NCBI GenBank assembly: GCA_004565275.1 | Contig: SDOX01000096.1 | Location: forward strand, 228,415-292,414 | DNA from: Nannochloropsis salina CCMP1776 | Lineage: Eukaryota; Sar; Eustigmatophyceae; Eustigmatales; Monodopsidaceae | Length of the DNA stretch: 64,000 bases | Direction: 5' to 3' | In this document: positions 60,726 to 64,000 of the stretch, one piece after another | How positions within the stretch are numbered: the stretch's first letter is position 1 | How the letters are laid out: every line of letters starts with the position of its first letter | The notes under the pieces: generated by a model | Database searches by the model: none | What the model was told of the DNA's origin: nothing | The model's input: only the letters and a program-made list of their open reading frames with translations | Made by a program: the position numbers and the translations under genes

Positions 60726-63701
60726 AGGCCCCACCTTGTGGTGGCCGCGTGACAAGCCAGCCCAGACAGCTTCATTGAGGGGTGCATAAACACGTCTGCT
60801 TAAAAGACACATCCTCTGTCAATTGTATACACCAACATGCACTATATATGCCTTGATTCCTGGCTGCCTCACAGATTCCCTCCTTACCAGGGGAGAGGGC
60901 CCTCCCTCCTTGTTTGGCGCGGGCGCCCAAGATGGTGCGAGGTCGAGTGTACAAGGCGCAAAATGGGCGTCGTAGATGCGAGGTTTTTCTGGTGGTTCTT
61001 GTCCGGCTTCGCGAGTCTCGTCACGATGCGTGCTATCGACCGAGCACGCAACGCAATCACTCGTGGAATGGGCCGCACCCTGACACCGACAGGTCATGGT
61101 GCAAGTTCCTGTCCTTAACAACGGGGTAAATCGTCAAAAATATGGGTAACAGTGTCTGCTTCATTCGCTATACACGCCAGAAAAGAATCTGGTTCACACT
61201 GTCGTCCGCTTAGATTCTAGTCCGGCTTTAAGCTCGGACAAAAAATCGGCTGGGCGACGCGGTATTTTCGTTTATGATTCCGCTTGTATGATTTAACTTC
61301 TCACATTACCACGCTAATGTCGAAAAGGCGCTCAGCGCCGTACTCAAACTACAAAGCTGTTGAGTGGGCTGCATGGAGAGTTGACTAGAATTCTACAGCA
61401 TCAAAGCGGGTTCATAACAGTAGGAGATGCCCCGACAACTTGATCGAGAGACCACTCACTTGGATAAATCTTAAAATATACAGATGCCCCAAAATGAGCA
61501 CAGCGCTCACGAATCTGGACTGGTCATTTTTTACGCCTAGGACACATAACTCCCTGAAGTTGAGTCATTGCAACTCAATTTGTCCGTAGTCAACACCATT
61601 TAAGGTAATCTCTATGAATATCGCAGACTTACATACGCAAACAGCACGAAGGGCACACCACGATACAAATAAATCCAGCGAAATACAAAGTCCTGTGAAA
61701 AGCGTTGAGCGATATAATCGAAGCATGCACGGACTTGATGTGTCGTGCGTGGGGAGATGAATTCGTAAGATTCTTCGCATAGCATATCGAATGTCAGAAG
61801 AAAATGGTCGGACATAGTTTAAATGTCAAGGGAGAAACGAGAAAAGGCGGGTTTTCCGGGCACGTTATTTCAACTGGCGGTAAATCAATCAAAATATTGA
61901 AAGCTGGCTTTGTCCACATAATTCTAACACAGACAATTCGCAACTTCTTGATACCTGATCTTCAATGATTGAAACAGAGACACCCCCTTTTCATTTCCCT
62001 TTTTTTTTAAGTCAGTACGCCTATGAGGCTTCTTCGGGCCTGAGGGAAGCCGTCCAATTGATGCCGGTGCGCTTCATGCCGTTGAAAGGCAATGTGCGTG
62101 CCTGGTCACCGGATGCATGCCGCGTGGGAATAACACACGTACGTTGGGGCTAAAGTGAGTGATTTGGAGCCCTCAATGATATATTTGGACTGAAATCTTC
62201 CAAGACGGTAAGTATTTGTTCTCCTAGGACAGGAATGAGGCATTTATTATCGACATACGAAATACAGCGAACGAGACTCTTCGATAAACAGATCACAGTA
62301 TTGAAAATGGAATTAATTGCTTACTTTGGCTGGAAACCAAAACGGTCGTACACTTTTGCATGAAAACAATTCTACAACGTAGGCTGTGCAACTTTGCCAC
62401 GTGATGTTTCCCTTGGTGCCTTATGTGATAGCGAGCGTGGGAGCGACGAGTGCAATAAAAGGATTCATGAAGGAGGAGATGATGGGATAAGGTCAAAACA
62501 AGGTGCGATCAACCAAGGTAGGAGACGAAGGCCCTATGTACGGTGCCTATCCAAATGGGCCCTTAAGAAGCAAGAGGGTGCAAAGTCAAATATGTTCGAA
62601 ATAACTAGCTGCTTTGTATAACCAGGTGTCCCTCTGCATGTGAGCGTTTCAGCCTAACAAACAAACACTGTAATATAATTTGCGCCTTCAAAGCTACGCA
62701 TCAGCACTATCAAAATCCGCTCTTGAAATTAAGATTTATGACAGCTATTATTCATGAGTCATGACCTTGGGGAATTTCATGATAAAAGAGTCAAAAGAGT
62801 GGACTTGTTTTAGTCTTAGAATAAAATTGCAAATTACATGACGTGAGCTTCGGTCGTTCGACTGAAAATCTCTTCTTGTTGAGCATTTCCCTTTTAACTT
62901 CAAAGCGGAAATTAATGGGCTTGATAAAGCTATGAATCGAGCCCAACCAAAAAGTGTTACCAGTGTACCTTCTAGAAGCACGGTTAAGATTCTTGGACTT
63001 TTTTCAAGTGAATGTTACCCTTGGTAGTCACATGTAAAGAGACAAGCGCCGCGTCCAAAAAATAAAAGCACTCGGTGCGGAAGTTCTCGACTGTCCCATT
63101 CACTTTTTTGCGGCGCCAGTAATCAATCCACAAACGTCTGGTATACGTGGAGAAAACTATCGTATGATGCTTTGTGTGGTATAACTTTGATTTTGCTTCG
63201 TCTTGTTATCGACGCTTCTTTCCACAAGCTCCCATGTTACCGTGTATGTTACCTCCATTCGTCAGAGATCGGTGGTGCTTGTGAAATTTTCAATTTGAAT
63301 TCATTCCATTTAAGTCAAAAAATTCCATGAGAGGTTACTTTTATAGACATAACGGTGTTAGCGGGGCTTGCTAGGGCTGGCTTTGCGTCTCAGACGTCAA
63401 TGAGGGCTCTCTCAGAGGCTCGTCTCTCCCCGAGCGAGGCCCCATTATTTAGCCCGGCAATGTATCATTACAAGACGTTTTCAATACGCAATATAGACCA
63501 GAGACTTATATTATTTCCTTACAACCGTTATATCCGTACGTGTTCGTGCTGCTACGTCCCCTCGCCAGATTTTTTTGGGCGACAAGCGGGCATTTGACGC
63601 CTTCGTCTTCCTAGTGCATCAACTTCCCCTTAGGGCCACACTTCAAAATCTTGCTGAGGTTATTCCGAGCATCGCATTTCGCACACGCAGGCGTCGAACG
63701 C
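60726..63701. other. Gene-poor AT-rich region
   Basis: About 3 kb with no complete gene. Possible isolated exons: minus strand 61815-61631 (MSDHFLLTFDMLCEESYEFI onward, donor GTAAGT) and plus strand 62016-62138 (listed separately). A GC-richer patch at 63355-63480 encodes LAGLARAGFASQTSMRALSE in one frame. No repeat family or transposon ends recognised. Confidence 0.35.
62016..62138 (+). CDS. Candidate isolated exon, unknown
   Basis: Lies between a strong acceptor (nine T, then AAGTCAG) and a consensus GTACGT donor, phase 0 at both ends, 41 codons: YAYEASSGLREAVQLMPVRF then MPLKGNVRAWSPDACRVGI. GC-rich codon use contrasts with its AT-rich surroundings. No linked exon found; family unknown. 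Could be part of an unrecognised gene or a decayed one. Confidence 0.3.
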
Positions 63702-64000
63702 ATGGCTACACCGAGGCAACTAGGATTTTCCACACCACAAAGAGCAGCAACGTCAGACACGGATGTCTCCCATGATAAAAAAACTGATGTCGCGTTCGTG
63801 CTGCGAACTGAAGCCCCAGCAGCAGGAACGGCAGATAGATCTGTCTCCCCGACGCCCGACGCCCTACTTCCTCCCATGACTTCCATGCCTTCACGTATCA
63901 GCACTGCCCTTTTAAGCACCCCTGTGAAAGTACCGCACACCCAGAGTTGCGGCACCGGGGAGGAAGGAGATGCGTTCAGCACCCCCGACGCTCCTACAGC
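63702..64000 (+). CDS. N-terminal part of an unknown gene running off the window
   Basis: From the ATG at 63702 the frame stays open to the last base (99 codons). It begins MATPRQLGFSTPQRAATSD and is Ser/Thr/Pro/Ala-rich with several STP motifs (LLSTPVKVP, FSTPDAPT). Base composition rises to the coding level of the region. The predicted chain is disordered, so no function can be given; a nuclear or phosphorylated regulatory tail is possible. Confidence 0.5.
   Translation, partial: MATPRQLGFSTPQRAATSDTDVSHDKKTDVAFVLRTEAPAAGTADRSVSPTPDALLPPMTSMPSRISTALLSTPVKVPHTQSCGTGEEGDAFSTPDAPT

Noticed and set aside
1-64000. CRISPR arrays, operons, transposon ends, LTRs or virus-like genes
   Set aside because: None seen. 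The direct repeats found are short tandem arrays, and no transposase, integrase or reverse transcriptase motif was recognised.

Overview
The window is nuclear DNA of a compact, GC-rich eukaryotic genome, most likely a heterokont (stramenopile) alga close to the eustigmatophytes Nannochloropsis/Microchloropsis. The lineage is an inference. It rests on signal-peptide-plus-phenylalanine presequences like those of secondary red plastids (for example on the CRAL-TRIO protein at 15.4 kb), a fungal-type Zn(II)2Cys6 regulator in an otherwise algal gene set, short introns (60 to 344 nt) with GT-AG borders, genes a few hundred bases apart, and homopolymer runs and a 100-N assembly gap typical of a draft assembly. 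No rRNA, tRNA, CRISPR array, virus-like element or intact transposon was recognised.

Layout. 0-1.2 kb: 3' part of a STAND/NB-ARC ATPase. 2.2-4.9 kb: a threonine aldolase fused to a bifunctional-nuclease (DUF151) domain and a UVR-like tail. 6.1-8.9 kb: Zn2Cys6 transcription factor. 9.8-12.2 kb: a pyridoxal kinase fused to a HAD phosphatase, six exons. 12.7-14.7 kb: APC7-like TPR protein. 15.4-17.9 kb: CRAL-TRIO protein. 18.7-19.9 kb: Lys-rich unknown. 20.4-25.0 kb: HELQ/POLQ-type helicase, divergent from the unknown. 25.2-26.3 kb: CW zinc-finger protein. 26.8-28.4 kb: histidine acid phosphatase carrying two homopolymer frame breaks. 28.6-29.9 kb: COX11. 30.4-31.3 kb: ESCRT-II SNF8. 31.4-33.3 kb: two head-to-head methyltransferase genes. 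34.6-37.3 kb: NUMOD3 protein with the gap. 38.0-38.8 kb: ribosomal protein eL27. 39.3-39.7 kb: B12D/NDUFA4-like. 40.3-42.1 kb: amino-acid transporter. 43.6-45.4 kb: FLZ-like zinc-finger protein. 46.7-47.7 kb: mitochondrial carrier. 48.4-49.6 kb: SDR oxidoreductase. 50.5-51.6 kb: START-domain protein. 52.4-53.4 kb: Bax-inhibitor/lifeguard protein. 53.5-54.0 kb: small unknown. 54.5-56.3 kb: glutathionyl-hydroquinone reductase. 57.5-58.8 kb: secreted At4g14100-like protein. 59.6-60.5 kb: SHAQKYF-type MYB. The last 3 kb is AT-rich and gene-poor, and a new gene begins at 63.7 kb and runs off the end.

The genes are ordinary housekeeping and regulatory genes of mixed function, not an operon or island. 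The points of most interest are two enzyme fusions connected with pyridoxal phosphate (a PLP-dependent aldolase fused to a nuclease-family domain, and a B6 kinase fused to a phosphatase), the FLZ-like finger outside land plants, a divergent methyltransferase pair whose predicted start codons lie about 28 bp apart, a repeated inverted motif in the helicase promoter, and frequent use of GTACGT as a splice donor. Exon borders were worked out by hand from phase and GT-AG signals and have not been tested against transcripts.
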